Positions 1-13,419 of a DNA stretch of 64,000 nucleotides are shown piece after piece. The translations under genes were made by a program, and so were the position numbers. The stretch's first letter is position 1. The number at the start of each line of letters is the position of its first letter. Below the pieces are notes generated by a model. The model searched no databases, had not been told where the DNA came from, and saw only the letters and a program-made list of their open reading frames with translations. The DNA comes from Vulcaniibacterium tengchongense (GTDB lineage: Bacteria; Pseudomonadota; Gammaproteobacteria; Xanthomonadales; Xanthomonadaceae), in NCBI RefSeq assembly GCF_003814555.1, contig NZ_RKQN01000003.1, forward strand, positions 355,611 through 419,610. Reading direction: 5' to 3'.

Positions 1-429
1 CGCCCGCGGCAGGTCCACCGCGTCGACACCGCTCATATTGGGGGCCATGTCGGAGAGGACAAGGTCGACCGGCCGGCCGCCCAGGCTCTGTTCCAGCCGC
101 GATAGGACCGCATCGTCCCTGAAATCCCCATGAAGGAACTCGACCCCGGCCAGCGGCGGCATCTCCAGGATGTCCAGCGCGACCACCCGGCCCGGGCGCG
201 CCGGGTCGAGCCGGTCCAGCTCCTGCCGCAGCCACTGCGACCAGCCGCCCGGAGCGGCGCCGAGGTCGACCACGGTCATGCCGGGCTTGAGCAGGCGGTC
301 GCGCTCGACCAGTTCCTCGAGCTTGTACGCCGCGCGCGAACGCAGCCCTTCCGCCTTGGCCTTCTTCACGAAGGGGTCGGAGAAGTGCTCCTTGAGCCAG
401 CGCTGGCTGGATTTGCTGCGGGTCGCCAT
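1..429 (-). CDS. rlmE: 23S rRNA 2'-O-methyltransferase RlmE (FtsJ/RrmJ), 3' end cut by the window
   Basis: The enzyme methylates the 2'-O of a uridine in the 23S rRNA A-loop on the 50S subunit. The first 143 residues are visible; the C-terminus lies beyond the left edge. The start [15 protein letters not shown] is typical of the family. An SAM-binding glycine motif [15 protein letters not shown] lies at about residues 53-67, followed by SDMAPNMSG at about 126-134. Lys36 and Asp127 match the first two members of the K-D-K catalytic set of E. coli RrmJ; the third Lys should lie outside the window. It is divergent from yhbY, 85 bp away, which is the usual arrangement in gammaproteobacteria. The identification is firm. 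Confidence 0.95.
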   Translation of the reverse strand, partial: MATRSKSSQRWLKEHFSDPFVKKAKAEGLRSRAAYKLEELVERDRLLKPGMTVVDLGAAPGGWSQWLRQELDRLDPARPGRVVALDILEMPPLAGVEFLHGDFRDDAVLSRLEQSLGGRPVDLVLSDMAPNMSGVDAVDLPRA

Positions 430-514
430 CGAAGAGGGCAGCGGCGGCCGTGAGGGACGCGGGGACGGCCATGATACCCTGCGCGCTCCTTCGACTGCCC
501 GTTTGCGTGACCGA

Positions 515-820
515 ATGCCCACCGTCCTGACCGCCGCCCAGACCCGTTTCCTGCGCGGCCAGGCCCACGACCTCAAGGCCATGCTGCAGGTCGGCGGCAA
601 GGGCGTGACCGACGCCCTGATCGCCGAGATCGACCTGGCCCTGGAGCACCACGAGCTGATCAAGGTCAAGGTCGCCGCCGAGGACCGCGAGGCCCGCGAC
701 GCGATGATCGGGCAGATCGCCGAGCGCACCGGCGCGGCCCTGGTGCAGCGCATCGGCCACACCGCGGTGCTGTACCGGCCAAGCAAGGAAAAGCGGCAGA
801 TCGTGCTGCCGCGAGGCTGA
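515..820 (+). CDS. yhbY: YhbY-type CRM-domain RNA-binding protein (ribosome assembly factor)
   Basis: This 101-residue protein consists of a single CRM (chloroplast RNA splicing and ribosome maturation) domain, the normal length for bacterial YhbY, which associates with pre-50S particles. The hallmark loop appears as [15 protein letters not shown] (about residues 26-40). It is followed by HELIKVKV and the final strand [11 protein letters not shown]. The reading frame stays open far upstream, but that part runs antisense to rlmE, so the ATG at 515 opening [15 protein letters not shown] is the right start. The gene lies divergently next to rlmE, as in many relatives. Confidence 0.93.
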   Translation: MPTVLTAAQTRFLRGQAHDLKAMLQVGGKGVTDALIAEIDLALEHHELIKVKVAAEDREARDAMIGQIAERTGAALVQRIGHTAVLYRPSKEKRQIVLPRG

Positions 821-958
821 ACGCGGCGTGGCCGGCGCGAAACCGCCCGCCGCCCCGCGTTAACGCCGGCGATACGCGCACGAAGCGCGGTCCCGCTAGG
901 CTGTCCATGCCGGCCGCGATTCCTTCGAGCGGCGCCGCTCCGCGAACCGACTCCCCCC

Positions 959-1339
959 ATGCAGCTCAACCTCGAACACCCCGATTACGAGTTCACCCTG
1001 CGCGGCGCCGACGGCGGCGCGGCCCTGGTCAACGGCCGCCGGATCGGCACCAGCTTCGTCCTCGCCCCGGACCGGCTGATCGAACATTGGCCGGTCGCGG
1101 ACGCGGCGCGGATGACGGTGGAGGACCTGGAGCCGCTGTTCGCGCTGGAGCCGGAGGTGATCCTGCTGGGCAGCGGCGCGCGCCAGGTGTTTCCGCCGGC
1201 GGCGGTGCTGGCCGCCAGCCTGCGCCGGGGGATCGGCCTGGAAACCATGAGCAACGCCGCCGCCGCGCGCACCTTCAACGTGCTGGCGAGCGAAGGCCGG
1301 CGAGTGGCGGCGGGCTTCGTGCTGCAGCCGGAGGGGTGA
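959..1339 (+). CDS. Mth938-like domain protein (DUF498 / NDUFAF3-like fold)
   Basis: A small 126-residue protein of the Mth938/Xcc1710 family, whose eukaryotic relative NDUFAF3 helps assemble respiratory complex I. The bacterial function is unknown. The family pattern is clear: a central [15 protein letters not shown] (about residues 62-76), then [18 protein letters not shown] and [11 protein letters not shown] at the end. It begins at an ATG with no clearly strong ribosome site. It stands alone between yhbY and the convergent nlpD gene. Family assignment is confident; a role is not claimed. Confidence 0.85.
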   Translation: MQLNLEHPDYEFTLRGADGGAALVNGRRIGTSFVLAPDRLIEHWPVADAARMTVEDLEPLFALEPEVILLGSGARQVFPPAAVLAASLRRGIGLETMSNAAAARTFNVLASEGRRVAAGFVLQPEG

Positions 1340-1510
1340 GCCGCCCTCGCGGAAAGCTCCGCGCAGGGCGATGGGCTCGTTGTACCCGAGCCTCCTGCGT
1401 GCTTTCCGGATCGCCGGGACGGAACACCGCTGGCCCCAGGCGTGCCGGCGGCGGCGCGCGGAACCGTTGGCGCAGGCGCGGATCGGGCGCGAGGCCGGAG
1501 CCCGCGACCG

Positions 1511-2263
1511 TCACTTCTTCGGCAGGTACAGCAGCGGATCGACCGGCTTGCCGTTGTGGCGGATCTCGAAGTGCAGCATGTCGCGCGCCGCGCCGCTGCG
1601 GCCCATCTCGGCGATCTGCTGCCCGGCCTTGACCAGCTGGCCCTCGTTCACCAGGCGCGCGCGGTTGTGGCCGTAGGCCGACAGCCACTGCTCGTTGTGC
1701 TTGACGATGATCAGCTCGCCGTAGCCGACCAGGCCGGACCCCGAGTACACCACCACGCCGTCGGCGGCGGCGCGCACCGGGGCGCCGCCGCTGCCGGCGA
1801 TGTCGATGCCCTGCTTGGTCGGGTCGCCGGCGGCGTAGCGGCCGATCAGCGGGCCGTCGGCCGGCCAGCGCCAGGCGATGCCGCTGGCGGCCGGCGCCGC
1901 CGGCGCGGCGGCGGGCGGCGCCGCGGCCGGGCGCGGCGTCGCGGCCGGCTTGCCCGCGCCCGCGCCGGCCGAGGCGCCGCCCTGCGGATACAGCCGCAGG
2001 CGCTGGCCGGGGTAGATCGTGTACGGCGGCGCCAGCCCGTTCCACGCCGCGAGGTCCTGGACGCCCACGCCGTGGCGCGAGGCGATGCCGAACAGGGTGT
2101 CGCCGCGCTGCACGGTCACGCTGACGCCGGGACGCGGCCGCGATGCGGAGGTCGACGAGGTGCCGGGTTCGCGGATGACCCGCGTGGTGGCGCAGCCGGC
2201 GACGACGGCGGCGGTCAGCAGGGCGGCGGCGATCAGGCGGGAGCGAACCATGCGTCCTCTCAT
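1511..2263 (-). CDS. nlpD: NlpD-like lipoprotein, LysM plus degenerate LytM (M23) domain
   Basis: NlpD is an outer-membrane lipoprotein that activates the amidase AmiC during cell separation. The 250-residue product starts MRGRMVRSRLIAAALL and has a lipobox VVAGC (Cys24). A LysM motif (VTVQRGDTLFGIASRHG onward, about residues 50-95) binds peptidoglycan. A Pro/Ala-rich linker follows, then an M23 domain. Metal ligands look lost: the usual HxGxD is KQGID, and the HxH is reduced to LHFE. This fits a non-catalytic activator. The ATG at 2263 overlaps the upstream stop as ATGA, which decides the start. No rpoS follows, unlike in E. coli. Confidence 0.88.
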   Translation of the reverse strand: MRGRMVRSRLIAAALLTAAVVAGCATTRVIREPGTSSTSASRPRPGVSVTVQRGDTLFGIASRHGVGVQDLAAWNGLAPPYTIYPGQRLRLYPQGGASAGAGAGKPAATPRPAAAPPAAAPAAPAASGIAWRWPADGPLIGRYAAGDPTKQGIDIAGSGGAPVRAAADGVVVYSGSGLVGYGELIIVKHNEQWLSAYGHNRARLVNEGQLVKAGQQIAEMGRSGAARDMLHFEIRHNGKPVDPLLYLPKK

Positions 2264-2877
2264 GCGGCGAAACGGGTCTTCCATACCAGCCAGCCGATCA
2301 AGGCCAGCAGAAGCGCGGTCGCGACCCAGCCGATCGGCTCGATGTAGCGGCGCAACGCCGCTTCCGCGCGCGGGCCGCCGAGGCGGATCGCCGCCGCCAG
2401 CAGGTACACCCGCTTGCCGCGGCCGATCAGCATGCTGAGCACGTACTGCAGCATGGGGACGCCGACGATGCCCGAGGCCCAGGTGAACACCTTCATCGGA
2501 ATCGGCATGAAACCGCCGAGCACGAGAAAGGTGAACACGGCCCAGGGCGATTCTGCCATCTTCGCCTGAACGGTCTGGATACCGGACTCGATGCTGCCGA
2601 GCATGCCCAGCGCCGCGAACACCGGCTTGAGCGCCTCGAACGCGTAGTGGCCGAGGAAGTAGCCGACCAGCGCGCCGGCCATCGAGCCGATCATGCTGAG
2701 GGTGGCGAACCAGAACGAGCGCCTGGGCTGCGCCACGCACATCGGCGCCAGCATCACCTCCGGCATCACCGGGAAGATGATCGCCTCGACGAAGCTCAAC
2801 CCGGTCAGGTAGGTCGGCGCGCGCGGGTGGCGGGCCCAGGCCAGCGCCCGGTCGTACAGCGGTCCGAATAGCTTCAA
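2260..2877 (-). CDS. YqaA/DedA-family inner-membrane protein
   Basis: A 205-residue membrane protein of the YqaA branch of the DedA/SNARE-associated (VTT) superfamily. Related proteins move or flip lipids across the inner membrane, but this branch has no assigned substrate. The N-terminus has a re-entrant segment FVEAIIFPVMPEVMLAP, and the glycine-rich GALVGYFLGHYAF and GGFMPIPMKVFTWASG segments are typical. Several hydrophobic stretches follow, ending with a strong helix near 180-200. It lies 34 bp after pcm and overlaps nlpD by four bases, so it is translated with the surE-pcm-nlpD set. Other Xanthomonads keep a yqaA gene here. Confidence 0.85.
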   Translation of the reverse strand: MKLFGPLYDRALAWARHPRAPTYLTGLSFVEAIIFPVMPEVMLAPMCVAQPRRSFWFATLSMIGSMAGALVGYFLGHYAFEALKPVFAALGMLGSIESGIQTVQAKMAESPWAVFTFLVLGGFMPIPMKVFTWASGIVGVPMLQYVLSMLIGRGKRVYLLAAAIRLGGPRAEAALRRYIEPIGWVATALLLALIGWLVWKTRFAA

Positions 2878-2911
2878 GGCCGTCTTCCGTTGGTGTCCAA
2901 GCGATCCGCGT

Positions 2912-3610
2912 TCAATCGACCATGCCCGACAGCAGCGGCACGAAGGTGACCGCGCCCAGGTTCCGCTGCTCGATCGTGCCGTCCGCCCCCTTGCGCAGGC
3001 GCAACAGCGCCTGCCCGGCGCCGGCGCCGACCGGCGCCACCAGGGTGCCGCCCGGCGCGAGCTGCGCGGTCAGCGCCTCGACCAGCGCCGGCGCCGCGGC
3101 GGTGACCACGATCGCGTCGAACGGGCCGTTCTCCGGCCAGCCGATGCGGCCGTCGTCGTGCTTGCTGCGCACGTTCAGGCCGAGCTGGCGGAAGCGCTTG
3201 CGCGCGGTGCGCAGCAGCTCGCCGATGCGCTCGACGGTATGCACCTCCAGCCCGAGCGCGGCGAGGATCGCGGCCTGGTAGCCGGAGCCGGTGCCGATCT
3301 CCAGCACCTTGGCCGGCGGCGTCGGCGCGTCGAGCAGCGCCTCGGTCATCCGCGCCACCACCCACGGCTGGGAGATGGTCTGGCCGTGGCCGATCGGCAG
3401 CGCGGTGTCCTCGTAGGCGCGCGTGGCCAGGGCCTCGTCGACGAACAGGTGGCGCGGCACGGTGCGGATCGCGTTGAGCACGCGTTCGTCGCGGATGCCT
3501 TCGCCGTACGGCGCGCCTTCGCGCAGGCGCTCGACCAGGCGGTCGCGCACGCGCTGCGAGGTCAGGCCCGAGCCGAGCGCCTCCGGCTGCAGGCGCATGC
3601 GCAGGATCAT
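2912..3610 (-). CDS. pcm: Protein-L-isoaspartate O-methyltransferase
   Basis: Pcm uses SAM to methylate L-isoaspartyl residues in damaged proteins, starting their repair. The 232-residue product has the family signature [20 protein letters not shown] and a SAM motif [16 protein letters not shown] (about residues 88-103), followed by VHTVERI. The C-terminal half keeps [16 protein letters not shown] and [12 protein letters not shown]. The ATG at 3610 overlaps the surE stop (ATGA), so I prefer it; MRLQPEALG four codons in is an alternative. The surE-pcm pairing is conserved and stress-related. Confidence 0.95.
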   Translation of the reverse strand: MILRMRLQPEALGSGLTSQRVRDRLVERLREGAPYGEGIRDERVLNAIRTVPRHLFVDEALATRAYEDTALPIGHGQTISQPWVVARMTEALLDAPTPPAKVLEIGTGSGYQAAILAALGLEVHTVERIGELLRTARKRFRQLGLNVRSKHDDGRIGWPENGPFDAIVVTAAAPALVEALTAQLAPGGTLVAPVGAGAGQALLRLRKGADGTIEQRNLGAVTFVPLLSGMVD

Positions 3611-4395
3611 GCCCGCGCCTCCTCGCGCTGCAGCGAGGCCGCCAGGCCGCCGACCCAGCTCGCCACCTGCTCCAGTGCCTGGTAGCGGGTCAGGTCGACA
3701 TGGATCGGGGTGATCGAGATGTGGCCGGTGCGCACGGCGTGGAAGTCGGTGCCGGGGCCGGCGTCCTGCTCCGGCCCGGCCGCGCCGATCCACCACCACT
3801 GGCGGCCGCGCGGATCCCGCTGCGGGATGCAGGCCTCGGCACGGTGGCGGTTGCCCAGGCGGGTGACCTCGAAGCCGCGGATCCCGTCCCACGGCAGGTC
3901 CGGCACGTTCACGTTGAGGATGGTGTCGGCCGGCAAGGGGTCCACCCGCAGCCGGGCGATGATCTCCACCGCGGCGCGCGCGGCGGTCTCGTAGTGGCGG
4001 CCGACGTGGTCGACCGTCTGCAGCGACAGCGCCACCGCCGGCAGGCCCAGGAAGCGCCCTTCCATGGCCGCGGCGACGGTGCCGGAGTAGATCACGTCGT
4101 CGCCGAGGTTGGCGGTGTTGTTGATCCCGGAGACGACGATGTCCGGCTCCGCGTCCAGCATGCCGGTGATCGCCACGTGCACGCAGTCGGTGGGCGTGCC
4201 GTAGACGCGCCAGGTCGCGGCGTCGAGCTGCTGCACGCGCACCGGCGCGTCGAGGGTCAGGGAGTTGCTGGCGCCGGAGCGGTCGCGGTCGGGCGCCACC
4301 ACCAGCACGTCGTGGCCGGCCGCGCGCAGGCCTTCGGCGAGGACGCGGATGCCGGGAGCGTCGACGCCGTCGTCGTTGCTGACGAGAACTCGCAT
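3607..4395 (-). CDS. surE: 5'/3'-nucleotidase SurE (survival protein)
   Basis: SurE is a cytoplasmic metal-dependent phosphatase acting on nucleoside monophosphates and short polyphosphates, linked to stationary-phase survival. The 262-residue product opens [16 protein letters not shown], with the metal-binding Asp pair at residues 8-9. It contains [11 protein letters not shown], the [10 protein letters not shown] segment, and [20 protein letters not shown], all family hallmarks. An AGGAG-like ribosome site precedes the ATG at 4395. Longer frames upstream have no family similarity. It is the first gene of a coupled surE-pcm-yqaA-nlpD run. Confidence 0.96.
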   Translation of the reverse strand: MRVLVSNDDGVDAPGIRVLAEGLRAAGHDVLVVAPDRDRSGASNSLTLDAPVRVQQLDAATWRVYGTPTDCVHVAITGMLDAEPDIVVSGINNTANLGDDVIYSGTVAAAMEGRFLGLPAVALSLQTVDHVGRHYETAARAAVEIIARLRVDPLPADTILNVNVPDLPWDGIRGFEVTRLGNRHRAEACIPQRDPRGRQWWWIGAAGPEQDAGPGTDFHAVRTGHISITPIHVDLTRYQALEQVASWVGGLAASLQREEARA

Positions 4396-4702
4396 GGACT
4401 CCTGCAGAAGGTTGCCGAACGAAACGCCGCGCGAACGCGACGGCGAGGGCCCATGATAGCCGATGCGGCGCGTGCGCCCGGCAGGCATGCCGAGGCCCCG
4501 GCGAACGCCCCGCCCGCACGCGCTGCGGCCGCTCTCCCAGTCCTGATCGTCCGACCGCCGGGGTGACGCGGAGAACGCCGGTGCGGCGCCTTCGACGCGC
4601 CGGCGCCGGCAAGCGACGGTTCGTCGCCCTCCCGCGCCCGCCACGGCACCGGATGCGCCCGCTCGGACTTGCGCCCCGCACGTCGCCGGTTAGGCTGTCG
4701 CC
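4396..4702. other. Divergent intergenic region surE / smr (307 bp)
   Basis: This stretch separates two divergent genes and must hold both promoters. Frames crossing it are extensions of surE or antisense noise. A TAGGCT-like hexamer sits just before the smr ATG and could be a -10 element, but no -35 element is convincing. I see no RNA gene or repeat. Confidence 0.4.
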
Positions 4703-5257
4703 ATGGCCGACGAACGCGACCGCGACGGCGACGACGATGCCGCCCTGTTCCGTGCCGCGGTCGGCCCGGTGCGGCGGCTGCCTGCCGCGCCGCCCCCGCC
4801 CGGCGCCCCGAAGCCGCGCCCGCGCGCGCGCATGGCCGAGCGCGACGAGGCCCATGCGCGCGAGGAATTCCGCCATGCCCTCGACGCCGGGCTGCTCGCC
4901 GCCGGCGACCCGCTCAGCTACCGCCGCGCCGAGTTGCCGGCGCGCACGCTGCAACGGCTGCGGCGCGGCGAGATCGCGGTGCAGGAGGAACTGGACCTGC
5001 ACGGCGCCGACGCGCGCGCGGCCGAGCGACTCGTGCGCGCCTTCCTGCACGACGCCCGCGAACACGGCTTGGGCTGCGTGCGCATCGTCCACGGCAAGGG
5101 GCTGCACGCCGGCGGCGTGCCGGTGCTGAAGAACCTGGTCGATCGCCTGCTGCGGCAGCGCGCGGACGTGCTCGGCTTCCACTCCGCGCCGCCCGCGCAG
5201 GGCGGCACCGGAGCGGTGCTGGTGTTGCTCGCGCCGCGCCGCGTCCGCCCGGGTTGA
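4703..5257 (+). CDS. Smr (MutS2 C-terminal-like) domain protein
   Basis: A 184-residue protein with a disordered charged and proline-rich N-terminus and a C-terminal Smr domain (about residues 92-180). Smr domains are nucleases; in E. coli the related SmrB cuts mRNA at collided ribosomes. The motifs are present: ELDLHG (LDxH) at about 96-101, VRIVHGKG (HGKG), and a closing VLVLLAPRR. The likely role is endonucleolytic, but the substrate cannot be read from sequence. The gene stands alone, convergent with a small lipoprotein gene, with a strong hairpin spanning its stop codon. Confidence 0.85.
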   Translation: MADERDRDGDDDAALFRAAVGPVRRLPAAPPPPGAPKPRPRARMAERDEAHAREEFRHALDAGLLAAGDPLSYRRAELPARTLQRLRRGEIAVQEELDLHGADARAAERLVRAFLHDAREHGLGCVRIVHGKGLHAGGVPVLKNLVDRLLRQRADVLGFHSAPPAQGGTGAVLVLLAPRRVRPG

Positions 5258-5273
5258 GCCGGGCGGACGCGGC
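5238..5273. terminator. Strong 15-bp hairpin between convergent genes
   Basis: Positions 5238-5252 pair perfectly with 5259-5273 around a 6-base loop that contains the smr stop codon. There is no T-run, so it is not a classical intrinsic terminator. It is well placed to block transcription, or protect the 3' end, on both strands. Confidence 0.5.
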
Positions 5274-5279
5274 CCCGGC

Positions 5280-5525
5280 TTACCTCTGCTCGATCTCCCG
5301 GGCGACCTGGGCGCTGCTCTTGCGCGGCAGGTTCACCCACCTCACCTCGATGCCGCGCTGGCGTGCGATGCGCTCGACGTGGGCGATGTAGGCCTCGTCC
5401 TCGTCCATGACCGACGGCGGCTTGGGCTCGGGGACGTAGCTGCTCTTGGCCTGCATGCCGGAGCAGGCGGCCAGGCCGATCGCGGCCAGGGCCGGGAGTG
5501 CGATGCGTAGCAAGGATGCGCTCAT
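5280..5525 (-). CDS. Small predicted lipoprotein, unrecognised
   Basis: An 81-residue protein with a short N-terminal signal and a lipobox LAACSG (Cys at about residue 22). The mature part is hydrophilic: it starts [20 protein letters not shown] and ends in a basic, Arg-rich region with [19 protein letters not shown]. The size and acidic-then-basic layout suggest a small periplasm-facing outer-membrane lipoprotein. I do not recognise a family. It is convergent with smr and lies downstream of the truD block on the same strand. Confidence 0.7.
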   Translation of the reverse strand: MSASLLRIALPALAAIGLAACSGMQAKSSYVPEPKPPSVMDEDEAYIAHVERIARQRGIEVRWVNLPRKSSAQVAREIEQR

Positions 5526-5760
5526 GGGGGCATCTCCGGACAGCGTCGCGCCGCTGCCTGCGCAGCGGTGGCAGCGGGTTCGCGCCCGTTGCGATTCCGG
5601 CTTATACGCCCGCCCCGGCCGGCTTCCAGTGCCGCGCGTCGCTTTCCGACGAACGGTCGTCGCGGCGGGTTCACGCGCGCGGCTCGCGCCGGGCGGGAAC
5701 GAAATGCGCGGCTGGCGCGCACCACGCCACCGGCGTCGCCGCGCGCCGACTTCGACGGCT

Positions 5761-6879
5761 TCAGCCCTCGCCCGGCGCCTCCGCCACCCCCGCCTCGCGC
5801 GAAGGCGCGCGGCGTTGCGCATCTTCGATCTGCCCGAGCTCCGCCAGCACCGCGGTCGCATAGGCGCCGGGCGGCAGCGCGAATTCCAGCGCCAGGGTGC
5901 GCGCGTCCGGCCAGTGCCAGCGCAGGCCGTCGGGGCGCAGGCGCAGCGCGCGCCGTTCCTGCTTCAGCCCGGCCGCCTCGAGCCCGGCGCGCAGCGCCAG
6001 CGCGTCCGGGTCGGCGAGCGCGGCCCGCTCCAGCGCCGCCGCCTCGCCGGCGCTGCGCAGCTCGCCCCGGCCCCACAGCGGGCCGCTCGGGTGGATGTCG
6101 AATCCGGCCAGGCGGCGCGCGATCTCCGCATCGTGCGGCACCGGCCCGAACACGCTGCGGCTGCCGTCGAGCATCCACACCTCGCCGTCGAGCGCGCGGT
6201 CCCAGCACCCGCGCGCCACCCGCGCGGCGAGCGCCCGGTTGAACAGCTCCGAGCGCGCGGCCGACAGCAGCAGCGCGCGCTCGTCGCGGCGCACGCGGCG
6301 GCCGCCGAACATCGCCAGCGCCTGGCCGACGTTGCCGGCGCCGCGGCCGAAGCGCTGCTCGCCGAAATAGTTGGGCACGCCGTGCGCGGCGATCGCCTGC
6401 AGGCGCGCCTCGACGAGGTCCCGATCGCCGTCCACCTCGCGCAGCACGAGCGCGAACCGGTTGCCGGCCAGGGCGCCGCGCGGCAGCTTGCGCGCGTGCC
6501 AGGCGTGCTCGAGCACGCGCAGGCGCTCGTCGCCGTGCTCCCGCGCCAAGGCCCCGAGGTCGGGCAGGCGCCGCTTCGGCAGGTGCACGCTGAAGCGCTG
6601 CCGGGTGAGCGCACGACGGTCCTTGAGCCCGGCGTAGCCGATCGCGGCGGCCGGCACGCCCGCCCACGCGGCGATGCGTTCGGCGGCGTGCGCGGTGTTC
6701 ATGCCGCGCTTTTCCACCGTCAGCAGCAGGTGCTCGCCGCTGCCGCTGGCGGCGAACCCGGGCAGTTCCTCGACGAAGAAGTCCTCCGCGACCGTGCGGC
6801 TGCGCGCGCGCAGCACGGCGTCGCCATGCGCGCGCGGCAGGGCCGGCGCGGCGCCGTTCACTTCGGCACCAGCAGGCAT
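5761..6879 (-). CDS. truD: tRNA pseudouridine(13) synthase TruD
   Basis: TruD makes pseudouridine 13 in certain tRNAs. The 372-residue product has the family motif [19 protein letters not shown], containing the catalytic Asp (GLKD), and [15 protein letters not shown] further on. The N-terminal [20 protein letters not shown] fits TruD. Two starts are possible. The ATG at 6879 overlaps ispF by 22 bp, and a GTG at 6861 forms a GTGA overlap with the ispF stop. I annotate the ATG but consider both likely. Placement directly after ispD-ispF is standard. Confidence 0.93.
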   Translation of the reverse strand: MPAGAEVNGAAPALPRAHGDAVLRARSRTVAEDFFVEELPGFAASGSGEHLLLTVEKRGMNTAHAAERIAAWAGVPAAAIGYAGLKDRRALTRQRFSVHLPKRRLPDLGALAREHGDERLRVLEHAWHARKLPRGALAGNRFALVLREVDGDRDLVEARLQAIAAHGVPNYFGEQRFGRGAGNVGQALAMFGGRRVRRDERALLLSAARSELFNRALAARVARGCWDRALDGEVWMLDGSRSVFGPVPHDAEIARRLAGFDIHPSGPLWGRGELRSAGEAAALERAALADPDALALRAGLEAAGLKQERRALRLRPDGLRWHWPDARTLALEFALPPGAYATAVLAELGQIEDAQRRAPSREAGVAEAPGEG

Positions 6880-7337
6880 ACCGCCATCGCGGCGATGCCC
6901 TCGCCGCGCCCCGTGAAGCCGAGCTTCTCGCTGGTGGTGGCCTTGACGCTGATCGCCTCGGCGCCGACGCCGAGGTCCTCGGCCAATCGCTCGCGCATCG
7001 CCTGCGCATGCGGGCCGACCTTGGGGCGTTCGCAGACCACGGTGACGTCGGCGTTGCCGACGCGCCAGCCGCGTTCGCCGATCAACGCGTCGCAGTGGCG
7101 CAGGAAGGCGCGGCTGTCGGCGCCCTTCCAGCGCGGATCGCTGGGCGGGAAATGCCGGCCGATGTCGCCCAGCGCCAGCGCGCCGAGCATCGCGTCGCAC
7201 AGCGCGTGGATGACCACGTCGCCGTCGGAATGCGCGAGCACGCCGCGCTCGTGCGGCACGCGCACGCCGCCGAGCACCACGTGGTCGCCCTCGCCGAAGG
7301 CGTGGACGTCGAATCCCTGGCCGATGCGGATGTTCAT
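6858..7337 (-). CDS. ispF: 2-C-methyl-D-erythritol 2,4-cyclodiphosphate synthase
   Basis: IspF closes the cyclodiphosphate ring in the MEP route to isoprenoids. The 159-residue product is full length. It has the zinc-binding [10 protein letters not shown] (Asp and His ligands at residues 10 and 12), [18 protein letters not shown] with the third ligand, [18 protein letters not shown], and the C-terminal signature [20 protein letters not shown]. It follows ispD after 171 bp and overlaps truD, so the two MEP enzymes and TruD probably share transcripts. Confidence 0.97.
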   Translation of the reverse strand: MNIRIGQGFDVHAFGEGDHVVLGGVRVPHERGVLAHSDGDVVIHALCDAMLGALALGDIGRHFPPSDPRWKGADSRAFLRHCDALIGERGWRVGNADVTVVCERPKVGPHAQAMRERLAEDLGVGAEAISVKATTSEKLGFTGRGEGIAAMAVCLLVPK

Positions 7338-7508
7338 GCGGTGGCTCGTGCGGCTGTCGGTCTTGCGCCGGCGGCGCTGCTGCGGATGCGGATGAGCGGG
7401 CCCCTGCCCGCTTGGCGGGCCGGGACGACATCTTACGGGCTCTTCGGGTGCTTACGGGCCGGTGGCCGGCGTGCGCGCGGGGGCCTGCGCGCCGGCGTGC
7501 CGGAACCC

Positions 7509-8192
7509 TCAGCGACGCGCGAGCAGATGCTCGGCCAACGCGAGGTCGGCCGGCGTGGTCACCTTCAGGTTGTCCTCGCGGCCCTCGACCAGCCGCGGGC
7601 GGGCGCCGGCGCGCTCCATCGCCATCGCCTCGTCGGTGACGGCGACACCGGCTTCGCGCGCCGCCCGCAGCGCCGCGGTCAGCGCGCCGCGGCGGAACGC
7701 CTGCGGGGTGAAGGCGCGCCACAGACGCTCGCGCGGTTCGGTCGCGGCGATGCGCGCATCCTCGCCGGCGCGCTTGAGCGTATCGCGCACCGGCGCCGCC
7801 AGGATCGCGCCGTCGGCATGCGCTTCGGCCGCCGCGATCAGGCGCTCGAGATCCGCCGCGTGCAGGTTCGGCCGTGCCGCATCGTGCACCAGCACCAGCG
7901 CGTCCGCGCCCGCGGATTCCGGCAGCGCCTCCAGCGCCGCCAGCACCGAGTCCGCGCGCTCGCCGCCGCCGACGCAGCGCAGCACCGGCTTGCCGCGCAG
8001 TTCGGCCCAGCCGGGCCACAGGCAATCGTCCGCGGCCAGCGCGACCATCGCCCCGGCCACCCGCGGATGCGCCAGCAGCGCCTCCAGCGCGTGCGCGATC
8101 AGAGGCCGCCCCGCGGCCGGCAGGTACTGCTTGGGAACCTCGCCACCGAAGCGCGTGCCGCGCCCCGCGGCGGGAACGACGGCCCAGATCAT
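7509..8192 (-). CDS. ispD: 2-C-methyl-D-erythritol 4-phosphate cytidylyltransferase
   Basis: IspD transfers CMP from CTP to MEP, the third MEP-pathway step. The 227-residue product has the nucleotide-binding opening [35 protein letters not shown] in the middle, and [12 protein letters not shown] plus [20 protein letters not shown] at the end, all diagnostic. Its ATG overlaps the ftsB stop by four bases, so the long upstream frame is rejected. It sits in the classic ftsB-ispD-ispF order. Confidence 0.97.
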   Translation of the reverse strand: MIWAVVPAAGRGTRFGGEVPKQYLPAAGRPLIAHALEALLAHPRVAGAMVALAADDCLWPGWAELRGKPVLRCVGGGERADSVLAALEALPESAGADALVLVHDAARPNLHAADLERLIAAAEAHADGAILAAPVRDTLKRAGEDARIAATEPRERLWRAFTPQAFRRGALTAALRAAREAGVAVTDEAMAMERAGARPRLVEGREDNLKVTTPADLALAEHLLARR

Positions 8193-8542
8193 CGCCGCGT
8201 CGCGGACGGTTCGGGCGCCGACTGCGGCGGCGCCTCGCCCTGCCGCGGCGCCGCCGACGTTTCCGGCTCGACCACGCGGTAGAACGTCTCGCCCGGCTTG
8301 ATCATGCCCAGCTCGCTGCGCGCCCGTTCCTCGACCGCCGCCTCGCCCGACTTGAGATCCTCGACCTCGGCGGCGAGCGCGTCGTTGCGCTGCTGCAGGC
8401 CCGCGTTCTCGCGCGCCTGCTGCTGCACCTGGCGCTGCAGGCGCGCGACGGAGCGGTCGCCGCCCTCGCCGAACCACAGCCGGTACTGCAGGATGGCGAA
8501 CAGCGCCGCCAGCGCCAGCAGCAGCCAGTGCAGTGCGCGCAT
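8189..8542 (-). CDS. ftsB: Cell division protein FtsB
   Basis: FtsB is a small bitopic protein of the FtsQLB divisome complex that signals septal peptidoglycan synthesis. The 117-residue product has one N-terminal membrane helix ([19 protein letters not shown]). A coiled coil follows from about 30 to 75 ([20 protein letters not shown]), and then the conserved [20 protein letters not shown]. The tail is Pro/Ala-rich and longer than in E. coli. It lies 20 bp after eno and overlaps ispD. Confidence 0.94.
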   Translation of the reverse strand: MRALHWLLLALAALFAILQYRLWFGEGGDRSVARLQRQVQQQARENAGLQQRNDALAAEVEDLKSGEAAVEERARSELGMIKPGETFYRVVEPETSAAPRQGEAPPQSAPEPSATRR

Positions 8543-8562
8543 GCCGAGGCCCTCGCTCCGGA

Positions 8563-11047
<2,485 letters not shown>

Positions 11048-11103
11048 CAGGTCGCGGCCGGCCCGCGCGCGCCTGCGGGCCGTTTCGTAACGTCCGGGCG
11101 GGC

Positions 11104-13008
<1,905 letters not shown>

Positions 13009-13269
13009 TCAGCGCTCGTCCTCTTCCTCCGGTTCGTACTGCGGGCGCTTGCCCTGCGTCGGCTTGGCCTGGCGGCCCGCCTGCGCGGGACGCGGCTGCG
13101 CGTCGGCGGAGGCCGGCGCGGCGGCCGCGCGGCGCTCCGGCGACGCGTGCGCCTGCGGCGCCTGCTCGTCGCGCGCGCCCGCCTGCGACTGCGCCGAGGC
13201 GGCCGGCCCCGCCAGGGCCGCGGCCAGCGCGATCGCGAGGGAAGCAGGGAGCAAGGTGCGGGATCTCAT
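13009..13269 (-). CDS. Small exported protein, unrecognised
   Basis: An 86-residue protein starting MRSRTLLPASLAIALAAALA with a Sec signal peptide ending at about ASAQS (residue 26). The mature 60 residues are low in complexity: Ala-, Gln-, Pro- and Arg-rich, with an acidic tail PQYEPEEEDER. No cysteine or lipobox is seen. It is divergent from parE, 150 bp away, and followed by a hairpin. Composition and length look real for a high-GC genome, but no function can be proposed. Confidence 0.55.
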   Translation of the reverse strand: MRSRTLLPASLAIALAAALAGPAASAQSQAGARDEQAPQAHASPERRAAAAPASADAQPRPAQAGRQAKPTQGKRPQYEPEEEDER

Positions 13270-13419
13270 CACGGCGGTCTCCTCGAAACGGCCGACAGGG
13301 TACGGGCCGGCGCCCGCACCCGCGATGAACGGCGTGCCGCCGCCCCCGGCGCCGCCGCGGTTGAATTTCCGCCGCCGCGCGCCGACCATCGCCGGTCTTG
13401 TCCTTTCGCAGCACGCCGA

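Noticed and set aside
2912-5182. A 756-codon minus-strand frame containing pcm at its end
   Set aside because: Only the last 232 codons look like a protein; the rest is Arg/Ala-rich noise antisense to smr and out of frame with surE.
5446-7395. A 649-codon plus-strand frame opposite truD and ispF
   Set aside because: Antisense to two well-supported genes and composed of Arg/Ala/Pro noise, as expected in very GC-rich DNA.
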